A stretch of DNA of 64,000 bases from Rhodococcus rhodochrous (GCF_900187265.1 NZ_LT906450.1:5137444-5201443), one strand, 5' to 3'; shown: positions 24,647-33,783, counted from the stretch's first letter. The notes: generated by a model from the sequence alone, not told the origin. Made by a program: numbers and translations.

Positions 24647-25894
24647 TCAGGCGTTGAGTGCAGGCATGGTGTCCGCTCCCATCTCGCTGTCGGTGTCGGT
24701 GACGGTGTTCAGACGGCATCGAGCCAGCACGTCGAGGCCGAGATAACGTCGGCCTTCGAGCCATTCGTCGGTCTGTTCGGCCAACACCGCACCGACCAGA
24801 CGGACGATCGCGTCCCGATTCGGGAAGATCCCGACCGCGTCGGTGCGGCGCCGGATCTCCTTGTTCAGCCTCTCGGTGGGGTTGTTGGACCAGATCTGAC
24901 TCCACACGTCCTTCGGAAAGGCGGTGAACGCCAGGATGTCTTCTCGGGCCTGCCCGAGATGCTCGGCCACCGCGGGGAGTTTGTCGTCGACGTAGGCGAG
25001 CAGCCGGCCGAACTGGGCATGCACCGAGGCGGCGTCGGGCTGGTCGTAGACCGAATGCAACATCGCCTTCACTGCCGGCCACATGCTCTTCGGACAGATC
25101 GACATGAGATTGGCTGCGTAGTGCGTCCGGCAGCGTTGCCACACCGTGCCGGGCAGATTCGCCGCGATCGCCTCCCGCAGACCGACATGCGCATCGGAGG
25201 TCACCAGCCGGACCCCACCCAGGCCCCGGGCGACCAGGTCGGCGAAGAACTCGTTCCACGCCGGTCCGGTCTCACTGGTGGCCACCCGCATACCGAGCAC
25301 CTCACGGTGACCGTCCCCGTTCACACCGGTGGCCAGCAGCACGACGGCCCCCACGACACGGCCGCCTTCGCGCACCTTCATCGTCAGCGCATCGGCGGCG
25401 ACGAAGGTGAACGGCCCGGCGGTGTCCAGGCGCCGATGCCGAAAATCGTCGACGATCTCGTCGAGCTCGGTGGCCATGCGCGAGACCTGCGATTTCGACA
25501 ACGAGTCGATGCCGAGGGTCTTGACGAGTTTGTCCATCCGGCGGGTCGACACGCCTGCGAGGTAGCAGTCGGCAACCACGGTGATCAGGGCGGATTCGGC
25601 ACGCTTGCGGCGTTCGAGCAGCCATTCGGGAAAGTAGGTGCCCGTGCGCAGTTTGGGGATCGCGACGTCGACGGTGCCGACGCGGGTATCGAGGCTGCGG
25701 TGGCGGTAGCCGTTACGCCGGGTGGTGCGCTCCGATGAGCGCTGTCCCCATTCGGCGCCGACGACCGCGTCGGCATCGGCCGAGAGCAGGGCGTTGATGA
25801 TGGTCTGCAGCAACGTGCGCATCAGATCCGGGGAGGCTTCGGCCAAGGCCTCGCCAAGCAGGCCGGCAGGGTCGACAATGTACGGTGCGGTCAT
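24647..25894 (-). CDS. IS256-family (mutator-type) transposase
   Basis: A 415-aa transposase. Recognisable blocks are RNGYRHRSLDTRVGTVDVAIPKLR, YLAGVSTRRMDKLVKTLG, FVAADALTMKV (first Asp region), LVTSDAHVGLREA (second Asp), CRTHYAANLM and IWSNNPTERLNKEIRRRT (Glu region). The stop codon lies only four bases from the IS3 insertion, yet the product appears full length and so could be active. Confidence 0.9.
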   Translation of the reverse strand: MTAPYIVDPAGLLGEALAEASPDLMRTLLQTIINALLSADADAVVGAEWGQRSSERTTRRNGYRHRSLDTRVGTVDVAIPKLRTGTYFPEWLLERRKRAESALITVVADCYLAGVSTRRMDKLVKTLGIDSLSKSQVSRMATELDEIVDDFRHRRLDTAGPFTFVAADALTMKVREGGRVVGAVVLLATGVNGDGHREVLGMRVATSETGPAWNEFFADLVARGLGGVRLVTSDAHVGLREAIAANLPGTVWQRCRTHYAANLMSICPKSMWPAVKAMLHSVYDQPDAASVHAQFGRLLAYVDDKLPAVAEHLGQAREDILAFTAFPKDVWSQIWSNNPTERLNKEIRRRTDAVGIFPNRDAIVRLVGAVLAEQTDEWLEGRRYLGLDVLARCRLNTVTDTDSEMGADTMPALNA

Positions 25895-26020
25895 CGTGAT
25901 GCTCCGATCGAGAGTGCTGTGGAAGGTTCACTCGAAAGGATCACGCGGTGGCCGTGTCTCGTGGAGGCGAATCCGCCAACGAGACGAGGACCGCGTTACA
26001 CCACTATCCGGGACTCAACT

Positions 26021-26030
26021 ACACAGTTGG
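26021..26030. repeat. Right target duplication of the IS256 element
   Basis: ACACAGTTGG, identical to 23226-23235. Joining the two copies would restore the pre-insertion sequence. Confidence 0.8.
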
Positions 26031-26411
26031 GCTCTTACTTCATCGAGCGAATCACAGTGAACACGGGAACTACCCGTCACGGCTCCCGGCTTTGTGGGCA
26101 GTCGGTTCATCGAGGCGGGATAGATGCATCGCCCGTCGAGGGCCCCCGCGGGCGCCCGAGTAGTCCGAGGCCGGGAAAGCCGGTCACATGACGAAGGGCG
26201 CAGCGGTTCGAGATGTCGGAAACTGTAATTGCAATTACAGATGTTTCGGTAATTGAGTGAGTGGGGACTATGGAAAGTCCGGTGTGGTTGAGGAAACCGA
26301 GGCCCAGGTCGTAGCTCGAGCTGATCCGGGTCAGGCGGTTCTCGGTCGGGTGCGGACTTCGTCGAGGGTACCGGAACACAGGTGGGTCAGTTCGGTGGAT
26401 TTCATGTTCCC
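26031..26411. other. Intergenic stretch with an 18-bp palindrome
   Basis: About 380 bp with no recognisable gene. It includes the perfect palindrome at 26223-26240, listed separately. It is probably a remnant of the DNA that existed before the insertion sequences accumulated. Confidence 0.5.
26223..26240. promoter_or_regulatory. Perfect 18-bp palindrome, operator-like
   Basis: CTGTAATTGCAATTACAG reads the same on both strands and is much more AT-rich than its surroundings. Its size and symmetry suit a dimeric repressor such as a TetR, GntR or MarR protein. No regulator or regulated gene remains next to it, so it may be an orphan site. Confidence 0.5.
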
Positions 26412-26640
26412 TCAGACCTGTTCGATCGGATTGAGTTCGGGCGCATACGCCGGGAGGCGTTCGACGCGGAACCAGTTGCTTTGGGTCGCCAGCCAGGCGG
26501 TCATGCCCCGGGACCGGTGGGCCATGACCCGTCCCAGAGCGCGATGAGCTTCTAACCGGCGAAACGGCGGCGGACTACCGTGAGACACCGGTCCTCGCTG
26601 AGACCGGAACCAGATAGCCGAGCCTCCACCGAACTCGGGG
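26412..26640 (-). pseudogene. Fragment of an IS630-family transposase
   Basis: The leftward frame shows the C-terminal catalytic neighbourhood of an IS630-type transposase: AHRSRGMTAWLATQ, then RVERLPAYAPELNPIEQV, which holds the last acidic residue. The rest of the gene is absent, and the neighbouring IS5 element begins at 26647, so it is a decayed remnant. It is not the same sequence as the IS630 at 3442. Confidence 0.7.
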
Positions 26641-26646
26641 CGATTT

Positions 26647-27517
26647 AGAGCACGTCTCATTTGGTGAGTTTCTTGAAGCAGGTCAGCGCAGCGGCGAGTT
26701 GGAGAAAGGAAGCAAAGTTCTCACCGTGACGTTCGTAGCGCATCGTCAGCCGGCGATAGCCGCTCAGCCAAGCCAGGGTGCGTTCGATCTTCCACCGGTA
26801 ACGGCCGAGGCGTTCGCTGCTGTCGACGCCGCGGCGGGCGATCCGCGGAACGATGCCCCGGGCCCGCAGCCACCGGCGGTGCACGGGATAGTCGTAACCC
26901 TTGTCCGCCCGCAACCGGCCGGGTCGGCGGCGCCGCGGACCGCGAGGTGAGCGCACCGCCGGAATCGCAGCGACCATGGGTTGCAGCATGACACTGTCGT
27001 GGGTGTTCGCCGAGGTCACCGCCGTGACGAGGGGAATGCCGTCGGCATCGGAGAGGATGTGGATCTTCGAGCCGTTCTTGCCTCGATCGACCGGGCTGGG
27101 ACCGGTCAGAGAGCCCCCTTTTTCGCCCGCACGTGCGCTGCGTCCAGGATCGCGGCGGACCAGTCCAGGTCCCCACCGGCACCGAGCCGATCGAGGACCC
27201 GGCGGTGCAGCTCGTCGAACACCCCGGCCCGAACCCAGGTGGTGAAGCGGCGGTGTGCGGTCGGAACGCTGACCCCGAACGACGGTGGCAGGTGCCGCCA
27301 GGCACAGCCGCTGGTGAGCACGTAGACGATCGCGGTGAACACCGCCCGATCATCGATCGCCGCCCGGCCGCCGCCTTGGGGCCGCGCCCGGAATCCGGGC
27401 AGCAACGGTTCGACGATCTCCCACAACGCATCCGGTACCAGCCGGGAAGACAACGCATCGACCACGGCAGTGCATTATGCCGCACAAACGATCTAGGCCA
27501 TAAGAGACATGCTCTAA
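26647..27517 (-). mobile_element. IS5-family insertion sequence (second type, distinct from the island ends)
   Basis: The ends are AGAGCACGTCTCAT at left and its near-complement ATGAGACATGCTCT-type sequence at right (about 27504-27517), with TTA/TAA just outside. The 0.87-kb unit encodes a two-frame transposase. Its ends and protein differ from the IS5 copies that bound the island. Confidence 0.7.
26657..27465 (-). CDS. IS5-family transposase in two frames (probable programmed frameshift)
   Basis: The first frame (27106-27465) gives 119 aa starting MVDALSSRLVPDALWEIVEPLLPGF, with CAWRHLPPSFGVS and AILDAAHVRAKKG (first Asp). The second (26657 to about 27110) continues with LRADKGYDYPVHRRWL (second Asp) and RYRWKIERTLAWLSGYRRL (Glu). 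Many IS5-group elements make one transposase by frameshifting between such frames, so the split does not prove inactivity. The exact slip site was not determined. Confidence 0.75.
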
Positions 27518-27626
27518 AAGCCGCGTCCTACGAATGCGTGGAACGGGGAATACTGGACGCTCACGTCGAACACGCCGTCGTATCAAGCTGGGACTGTGTG
27601 GGTCCGCAGGTCGGTAGGGTCCGATC

Positions 27627-28217
27627 ATGAGCCTCGAAAGCAACTGGCAACGCCTGTATGACTGGTGCGTGAAGGAGGCGCCCGTGACAGCTTCTGCCAT
27701 CTCCCCTCCGGCAGAGGTATCCGTGCTCGTCACAGCAGAAACGGCGACCGGACGCCAGTGGCCGACAGAGCTCCGCACATGGTTCGGTCTCCACAACGGC
27801 ACCAATGAGGGAAAACCCTTTGCACAGATCCTGCCCTCGTTCGAGCCGCTTTCCCTGGATCGGGTGTCATCTGCATGGACATCGATGACGACCACCTGGG
27901 CGGACATGACCCAAGACCTCGGCGGAAGTGCGCTCCTCGACGAACCGGCAGGCACGATCTCGTTCACCTACTTGCCTGCCTATATCCCGATCGCTCAGAA
28001 CGATCAAGGGGACCTCCTCGTCGTCGACACGCGTGCCGGGGAAGAGAGCGGGTGTGTACGGGACTTCGCCGGCGAAGATGCCGATCAGAGCATGATGATG
28101 TGGTCCTCGATCGATGCGCTTATCGACGAGGTGGCCTCCGCGGTACAACACAGTGAACCGTGCTTCGGGTGGATGCCGGTGGTCAACGACGGGACGCTGG
28201 ACTGGGAATTGTCGTGA
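27627..28217 (+). CDS. SMI1/KNR4-family protein
   Basis: A 196-aa protein with the SMI1/KNR4 pattern: an acidic N-terminal helix region, LPTELRTWFGLHNGTNEG-like segment (here WPTELRTWFGLHNGTNEG), YIPIAQNDQGDLLVVD and a C-terminal helix before LIDEVASAVQ. Members are often immunity proteins for contact-dependent or polymorphic toxins, but many have other or unknown roles. No toxin gene accompanies it. It lies alone between IS elements inside the island and may be passenger DNA. Confidence 0.75.
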   Translation: MSLESNWQRLYDWCVKEAPVTASAISPPAEVSVLVTAETATGRQWPTELRTWFGLHNGTNEGKPFAQILPSFEPLSLDRVSSAWTSMTTTWADMTQDLGGSALLDEPAGTISFTYLPAYIPIAQNDQGDLLVVDTRAGEESGCVRDFAGEDADQSMMMWSSIDALIDEVASAVQHSEPCFGWMPVVNDGTLDWELS

Positions 28218-28264
28218 TCATCCCCGGTAGATAGCCTCCGACGAGCAGCACCGATGATGGTTGA

Positions 28265-28770
28265 GTGACGCGATTCCAGACTCTTTCCGACCAGCAGTGG
28301 GACGCAATCGCCGATCTTCTGCCGGCCCGGACCGGCCGCCGTGGCCGCCCGTTCTCCGATGCCAGAGCGATGGTCGAGGGAATCATCTATCGCTATCGAT
28401 GCGGCATTGCCTGGCGCGACGTGCCCGGGTGTTCGGGCCGTGGCAGACGATCTGGACCTGGCATCGACGCCTGGCCAGCGACGGCACCTGGGACCGCATC
28501 CTCGAACGACTGCTCACCATCGCCGACGCTGCGGGGATACTGGACTGGGTGGTCTCGGTGGACTCGACGATCGTCCGTGCGCATCAGCACGCCACCAACA
28601 TCGCCCGCCACACAGGGGGACCCATCGAATTACACGAATTTGCGAATCGAACCGCCTGACCACGCCGTCGGCCGTTCCCGAGGCGGTCTGTCGACAAAGA
28701 TCCATCAACTCGTCGACGGTCACGGACTGCCGCTGGTCGTGCTCGTCGCGCCGGGACAATTCGGCGATTC
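28265..28770 (+). pseudogene. 5' half of an IS5-family transposase, split by IS21
   Basis: GTG at 28265 starts MTRFQTLSDQQWDAIADLLP, a typical IS427-group N-terminus. The frame then shifts near 28430 to FGPWQTIWTWHRRL...VVSVDSTIVRAHQH (first Asp), and back to GGLSTKIHQLVDGHG. It is cut at GATTC (28766-28770) by IS21 and continues at 31433 into the sequence shared with the island's left end. No terminal repeat is visible upstream of 28265, so the left end is missing or diverged. Confidence 0.75.
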
Positions 28771-28936
28771 TGTCGTCTGCCATGAGCATGGGACCGGTGT
28801 GAGCTGATTTTGCCAGGGTGATGGGACCACCTGGATTGCCAGTTATGGGACCACCGGCGCGCCTTGCCGGTGATCTCGTCGTTTGCTCGTTCGATCGTCT
28901 GTGACAGCTCAAGCGAGGTCGCGGAGGTCGACGGGC

Positions 28937-30571
28937 ATGGCTTTTCGGGAGATCAGTGTGAACGAGATCAGAGAAGTACTGCGACTATGGCTCGGGACAG
29001 CCGCTCTGCCGGCGCCTGGGCTGCGCACCATCGCAGACCACGCCGGGGTGGACCGCAAGACCGTCCGACGCTACGTCGACGCCGCCCAGACTGCCGGGCT
29101 GAACAGGGACGGCACTGCAGCCGACATCGATGACGAGTTGATCGCTGCGGTCGTCGACACCGTGCGCCCCGACCGGCCTCATGGACACGGTGCGGCATGG
29201 GAACAGTTGGTTCCTCACGAGCAGCAGATCACCAGGTGGGTGGCCGGGGACGATGAGCACAAACCGCTGACGATCACCAAGATCCACGTGCTCCTCGCCC
29301 GCCAAGGCTGTGTGGTGCCGTACCGGACGCTGCACCGGTTCGCTACCGAGCGGTGCGGTTTCGGCCGCAAGGACCTCACCGTTCGGGTCGTCGACGGAGA
29401 TCCGGGTGTCGAATGCCAAATCGACTTCGGGTATCTGGGGATGCTCACCGACCCCGAGGACGGCCGATCCCGGAAAGTTCATGCCCTGATCTTCACCGCC
29501 GTGTACAGCCGGCACATGTTCGTGTGGTTGACCTATTCGCAGACGCTGGCGGCGGTGATCGCCGGATGCGAGGCGGCATGGAAGTTCTTCGGCGGGGTCT
29601 TCGCGGTCCTGATCCCCGACAACCTCAGACCCGTCGTCACCGCGGCGGACCCGATCACCCCGCGTTTCAGCGAGGGGTGGCTCGACTACAGCAGTCACGT
29701 CGGATTCATCACCGATCCCGCCCGGGTGCGGTCACCGAAGGACAAACCCCGCGTCGAACGCACCGTGCAGTACGTGCGCGGAAACTTCTGGGTCGGTGAA
29801 CGTTTCACCGATCTCGCCGAAGCTCAAGAGTCCGTCGTCCGCTGGTGCAGCACCACCGCGGGCATGCGTATCCACGGCACCACCTGCGCACGACCGCTGG
29901 AGGTCTTCGACACTGCCGAACGACCCATGTTGTTGCCGGTGCCGGCGGTCTACGATGTGCCGATCTTCAAGGACGTGAAAGTGCACCGTGATTTCCACGC
30001 AGAAGTCGGGCGGGCGTTGTATTCGTTGCCGCAACAGTGGATCGGATCGACGCTGTCGGTGCGCGCCGACACCGAACTGGTGAAGTTCTATCACCGCGGC
30101 ATCCTGGTGAAGATCCACCCCCGCACGCCGCCGGGTGGACGGAGCACCGACCGCGCTGACCTGCCCGAACACAGATCCGACTACGCGCTGCGTGATGTCA
30201 CCTCTCTGATCGCCAAGTGCACCGCGCACGGGCCGAACATCGGCATCTACGCCGAACGCATCCTCGACGATCCGCTGCCGTGGACGAGGATCCGCAGCGT
30301 CTACCGTCTGCAAGGACTGGTCCGCCGCTACGGAGCCGAACGGGTCGAGCAGGCCTGCACCCTGTCGCTCGACCTCGACGTCGTCTCGGTCACCAAGATC
30401 GCCTCGATGCTCGAGCGCGCCACCGAAAAGACCTCGCCGGATCTGCCGAAAGCAGTCGGACACACCGCATCACGATTCTCACGTGATCCATCCGAATTCA
30501 ACACTGCCGCAAATGCACCCACACTGTCAGTCGTCGGCGACAGCGCCGAGAACACGGAGATCCACCGATGA
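28937..30571 (+). CDS. istA: IS21 transposase IstA
   Basis: A 544-aa integrase-like transposase. An N-terminal helix-turn-helix (PGLRTIADHAGVDRKTVRRYV) is followed by a DDE core with CQIDFGYLGML (first Asp), LIPDNLRPVV (second Asp) and the Glu in KPRVERTVQYVRGNF. ATG 28937 is preferred over an upstream in-frame start because the protein then begins MAFREISVNEI next to the HTH. The stop overlaps istB by four bases. Confidence 0.9.
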   Translation: MAFREISVNEIREVLRLWLGTAALPAPGLRTIADHAGVDRKTVRRYVDAAQTAGLNRDGTAADIDDELIAAVVDTVRPDRPHGHGAAWEQLVPHEQQITRWVAGDDEHKPLTITKIHVLLARQGCVVPYRTLHRFATERCGFGRKDLTVRVVDGDPGVECQIDFGYLGMLTDPEDGRSRKVHALIFTAVYSRHMFVWLTYSQTLAAVIAGCEAAWKFFGGVFAVLIPDNLRPVVTAADPITPRFSEGWLDYSSHVGFITDPARVRSPKDKPRVERTVQYVRGNFWVGERFTDLAEAQESVVRWCSTTAGMRIHGTTCARPLEVFDTAERPMLLPVPAVYDVPIFKDVKVHRDFHAEVGRALYSLPQQWIGSTLSVRADTELVKFYHRGILVKIHPRTPPGGRSTDRADLPEHRSDYALRDVTSLIAKCTAHGPNIGIYAERILDDPLPWTRIRSVYRLQGLVRRYGAERVEQACTLSLDLDVVSVTKIASMLERATEKTSPDLPKAVGHTASRFSRDPSEFNTAANAPTLSVVGDSAENTEIHR

Positions 30572-31371
30572 GCACCCACACCCGCACCGCAGCCACCGAA
30601 CCTGTCGGTACCGACATGGTCCGACTGCTCAAAGCTCTCAAACTCGGGGCGCTGGCCGACACGCTGCCCGAACGCGCCGCCCTGGCCCGTCAACACAAAC
30701 TCAGCCACATCGGGTTCCTCGAAGTGCTCCTCGCCGACGAAGTGAACCGGCGTGAATCACGTTCGGCGACACTACGAGCCACCAAGGCAGGACTCGACCC
30801 GGCGATGGTGTTCGATACCTGGAATGCGCTCGATGATCTGCGCTACGACCGGACACTCCTCGCAGATCTGACCTCATTGCGGTTCCTCGACAACCAGCAG
30901 TGCGCGATCGTTCTCGGCCCGGTCGGGGTCGGCAAGACCCATCTGGCAACAGCATTAGGGCACATGGCAATCCGGCGGCGACACAGTGCTCTGTTCGCGC
31001 GATCGGACAAGCTGTTCACCCGGCTCCGCGCAGCCCGATTGGATAACACCGTCGACGCCGAGATCCGCAGGTTGACCGCGATCGACGTGCTCATCATCGA
31101 CGACTTCGCGCTGCGACCGCTCGATGCCACCGAAACCAACGACTTCTACGAACTCATCGTAGAACGGCACAAGAAGAAGACCACGATCGTCACATCAAAT
31201 CGGGAGCCGTCGGAGTGGCTGACGATGACCGCAGACACCCTCCTCGCCCAATCCGCGATCGACCGGCTGACCTCCAGCGCCCACACCCTCGTCGTCGAAG
31301 GACCGTCCTACCGTCAACGCACCCGGCCCGGAGCAGTTGACGCCGCCACCGACAACACGCATCCTCAATAA
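30568..31371 (+). CDS. istB: IS21 helper ATPase IstB
   Basis: A 267-aa AAA+ ATPase that assists IstA in target choice and strand transfer. P-loop GPVGVGKTHLA, Walker B VLIIDDFALRPL and sensor ATSNREPSEW are visible (the last as TIVTSNREPSEW). It overlaps istA by four bases, the invariant arrangement in this family. Confidence 0.92.
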   Translation: MSTHTRTAATEPVGTDMVRLLKALKLGALADTLPERAALARQHKLSHIGFLEVLLADEVNRRESRSATLRATKAGLDPAMVFDTWNALDDLRYDRTLLADLTSLRFLDNQQCAIVLGPVGVGKTHLATALGHMAIRRRHSALFARSDKLFTRLRAARLDNTVDAEIRRLTAIDVLIIDDFALRPLDATETNDFYELIVERHKKKTTIVTSNREPSEWLTMTADTLLAQSAIDRLTSSAHTLVVEGPSYRQRTRPGAVDAATDNTHPQ

Positions 31372-31432
31372 CGCGCCACGGTGGTCCCTACCCTCTGGCA
31401 ATCAGGTGGTCCCATCAACCTGGCAAGCGACA

Positions 31433-31828
31433 GATTCGCCTGCCTTCCCGCATCTGCTCGACCAATTGCGAGTCCCCCGTCTGGCCGGTGGACGTCCGCG
31501 CACCAGGCCGGACCGGGTCCGCGGTGACAAGGCATACTCCTCGCGCGCCCACCGTGCGCTGCTGCGGCGGCGCCGCATCGGCGCGGTCATCGCCGAACCG
31601 TCCGATCAGGCCGGACATCGTCGCCGACGCGGATCAGGTGGTGGCAGACCGCCGGCATTCGATTCGGCTGACTATCGCGGCCGCAATGTGGTTGAACGCC
31701 GGTTCTGCCATCTCAAGCAGTGGCGTGGATTGGCCACGCGATATGACAAACTCGCGACCGTCTACCGCGCTGCCGTAGTGCTGAACGCCGTCGTCGCCTG
31801 GACAAAGCATTTGTCAGACATACCCTAG
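31433..31828 (+). pseudogene. 3' half of the IS5-family transposase split by IS21; right end of the island
   Basis: Resumes with GATTC and DSPAFPHLLDQLRVPRLAGG and runs to KHLSDIP and TAG. From 31444 to 31824 it is identical to the left end of the island in reverse orientation. Joined to 28265-28770 it would rebuild most of an IS427-group transposase, apart from the frame changes noted for the 5' half. Confidence 0.85.
31444..31824 (+). repeat. Right copy of the 381-bp inverted repeat
   Basis: This is the exact reverse complement of 2646-3026. It is followed by CTAG (31825-31828), as the left copy is preceded by CTAG. Confidence 0.9.
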
Positions 31829-31924
31829 CTCCTACGACCCCTCCCTTCGGAACCGACAAACGTGTCGGTGGCCCGGAGCACACTGGAGGTAGAGACGAAG
31901 TCCTATCGAGGAGGCGCAGGTGCG

Positions 31925-32398
31925 ATGTATGCGCAACGCGAAACCTACTTCGGCTGGACGTCTCGGCGCGTACCCCTGTACGCAGCCGCGCAGCCCACGG
32001 CATCCCCGGCCACACCGGCCGCATCCGGCCCGAGCATCCGTCCAGAGGACGAGCGCGTTCCCTCGGGCGTAACGCTCGACCGCATCCTGCCCGAGTCCGT
32101 ACTGCACGGCCGTCTGGTCGCGTATCACGACGCGGACGAGGACAGGGACTACGTGGCCGTGGCGGTCGGCGCGGTGGCGGGTGAGAACGATGTGCCGGTC
32201 CGGGTGGCCGAGGAGGAGACTCTCGTCGTCTCCGCGGCCCGCAGCGTGATCAACGGGATCCTCGTCGGCACGGAGGACGACGACCTCGACGAACTGGAGG
32301 TCGCCCGTCAGCTCCGCTTCGGCGGACCGGTCCGCGACCTGCTGGAGTACATCGGTGCCCGGTCGGTCGTGGTCGACTGGAGTCCCGCTGTGGCGTGA
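31925..32398 (+). CDS. Protein of unknown function
   Basis: A 157-aa protein that I do not recognise. ATG 31925 is chosen because GAGGAGG lies ten bases upstream; the frame opens earlier without such a site. The N-terminal half is Ala/Pro-rich and looks disordered. The C-terminal half (about 60-157) is acidic with alternating hydrophobic residues (DYVAVAVGAVAGENDVPVRV), suggesting a small beta-rich fold. No signal peptide or membrane segment is evident. It is the first chromosomal gene to the right of the island. Confidence 0.6.
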   Translation: MYAQRETYFGWTSRRVPLYAAAQPTASPATPAASGPSIRPEDERVPSGVTLDRILPESVLHGRLVAYHDADEDRDYVAVAVGAVAGENDVPVRVAEEETLVVSAARSVINGILVGTEDDDLDELEVARQLRFGGPVRDLLEYIGARSVVVDWSPAVA

Positions 32399-32553
32399 TC
32401 CGGCAGAGCCGTGGCGTGATGTGACCGAGTCCCCGTGATCGCGGATGTGTGACGCGCCGACACACACATCTGCAACGACTCGGCATTCAGGTGGTACGGT
32501 CGTAGGTGTCCCCGTGACCAAAACGTAATAATTCGGGGATTATCGCAGCCCTG

Positions 32554-32666
32554 GTGTGGGTACCCGAGCCTTCGGGTTCCACTGGGAGGGTGACCGGAAG
32601 TGGCGATGCCGGACTGATAGCTACGCCCGTCGGGGGCAGCCCGGCATCGCCACTTCCGACCCACAC
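32554..32666. ncRNA. Candidate structured RNA: three-helix junction
   Basis: Three perfect helices nest here. An 8-bp closing stem pairs GTGTGGGT (32554-32561) with 32659-32666. A 6-bp hairpin pairs ACCCGA (62-67) with TCGGGT (72-77) of the same segment. A long 18-bp arm pairs CGGAAGTGGCGATGCCGG (32595-32612) with 32641-32658. The structure lies in noncoding DNA between convergent genes. It could be a small RNA, a riboswitch-like element or an elaborate bidirectional terminator. The strand is undecided because perfect helices look alike on both strands. It matches no RNA family I can name. Confidence 0.55.
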
Positions 32667-32699
32667 TCTCCGGGACCGGATTCTTCCGAGCCCCGGTTC

Positions 32700-33575
32700 T
32701 CAGTTCTCCGTTACCGCTACGGCTGCGGCCGTCGCCGCGAGAGCGGCCGGCGCCTCGACCGCGAGGAGATGACCCACCTCGGGAAGCGCCACGAAATGCG
32801 CACCCATGTCGTCGGCCAGCTTGTTCAGCGCGTCGACCTGCACGAGGGGATCCTTGCTTCCCACGACGACCTCGACCGGGCGCCCGCGCCAGCGGCGCAG
32901 CACGGCCCGCTCGATGCGGGGCATGTTCGTCAGCGACGTGCAGTACGCGCCGACACGGCAGGACCACCGCAGGGTCTGTTCGTCGGGCCGGTAGTCGCAT
33001 CCCGCGAGTGCTCGAAGGTACCGCTCGGTGTTCTCGAAGTTGGGCTCGTTGCGCCACTGCAGGCCGGGAATGAGGGCGCGGTTCCACCGGACGCGCGGGA
33101 CGAGACCCAGCGGCGCGGCGATCACCAGCTTCTCGATGCGGTCGGGATCCTCCACCGCAGCAGCCACGGAGGCCGACCAGCCGAGACCGATCACGGGAAC
33201 CCGCTCGACGCCGAGTGCATCGAGCACCTCGACGAGCCAGTGGCCGTAGACGCTGTGGATCCGGCTGTCGGGCCGGCTGCCGGCGCTCGCACCGGGAAGG
33301 CCCGGCACATCCACGAGCACCACCCGGTGATGCTCGCCGAACTGCTCGGCGAGCAGACGCAGCCCCGCCGCCGGGAGGTCGCCACCCGCGAGCACCACGA
33401 TCGGCGGTGCGGTCGCAGGACCCGTGGTGAGCACGTAGGTGTCGCCCAGCGAGGTGCGGGCGACGTGCTCCTCGACGGGACGCTCCCAGTAGGTCAGCAG
33501 TCCTGCGCACGCGTGGTGGATCACGCTGCCGTCTCCGGGGCAGCGGTAGGGCGAACGTGTCAGCAACGCCATCAT
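32700..33575 (-). CDS. Alpha/beta hydrolase
   Basis: A 291-aa alpha/beta-fold hydrolase. VVLVDVPGLPG and the nucleophile elbow GLGWSASVAAAV place the catalytic Ser. The elbow is GWSAS instead of the usual GxSxG. A C-terminal His is in LPEVGHLLAVEAP, and Asp is probably in VGSKDPLVQ. Substrate unknown. The gene ends close to the structured-RNA candidate and converges on the preceding gene. Confidence 0.75.
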   Translation of the reverse strand: MMALLTRSPYRCPGDGSVIHHACAGLLTYWERPVEEHVARTSLGDTYVLTTGPATAPPIVVLAGGDLPAAGLRLLAEQFGEHHRVVLVDVPGLPGASAGSRPDSRIHSVYGHWLVEVLDALGVERVPVIGLGWSASVAAAVEDPDRIEKLVIAAPLGLVPRVRWNRALIPGLQWRNEPNFENTERYLRALAGCDYRPDEQTLRWSCRVGAYCTSLTNMPRIERAVLRRWRGRPVEVVVGSKDPLVQVDALNKLADDMGAHFVALPEVGHLLAVEAPAALAATAAAVAVTEN

Positions 33576-33783
33576 CCTCCTACCCGGACGATTCCGGGGA
33601 CGACGAGGGATTCACGGGTGAACGGCATGAATGGATCTTCTTTCGTGGGGTACGAGCGTCTTTCGCCGACCAGCCTCGGGCACACCGCACGACACCGTAG
33701 CCCAGTGCTCGGTGTGGACGCCACCCGTGGTTCCGGAAAATTTCACAGCCGTCCCTCACGTCACTTTCGTGCCGAATGCCCTT

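Larger units (their letters stand above)
23236..26020 (-). mobile_element. IS256-family element, interrupted by an IS3-family element
   Basis: Both ends carry a related inverted repeat with the shared core AGTGGTGTA: at left near 23248-23258, and at right the complement near 25996-26004. A 10-bp direct repeat flanks the unit. IS256-family duplications are usually 8-9 bp, so one base may be coincidental. The 1.37-kb IS3 element sits in the downstream end, four bases after the transposase stop codon region, leaving the coding sequence whole. Confidence 0.8.
28771..31432 (+). mobile_element. IS21-family insertion sequence, complete
   Basis: The left end reads TGTCGTCTGCCATGAGCATG. The right end, reversed, reads TGTCGCTTGCCAGGTTGATG, and both then give GGACC. 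Further copies of the TTGCCAG...ATGGGACC block follow inward at each end, the multiple terminal repeats typical of IS21. A 5-bp duplication, GATTC, is present at 28766-28770 and 31433-31437. It carries istA and istB and interrupts the right-hand IS5 copy. Confidence 0.88.
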
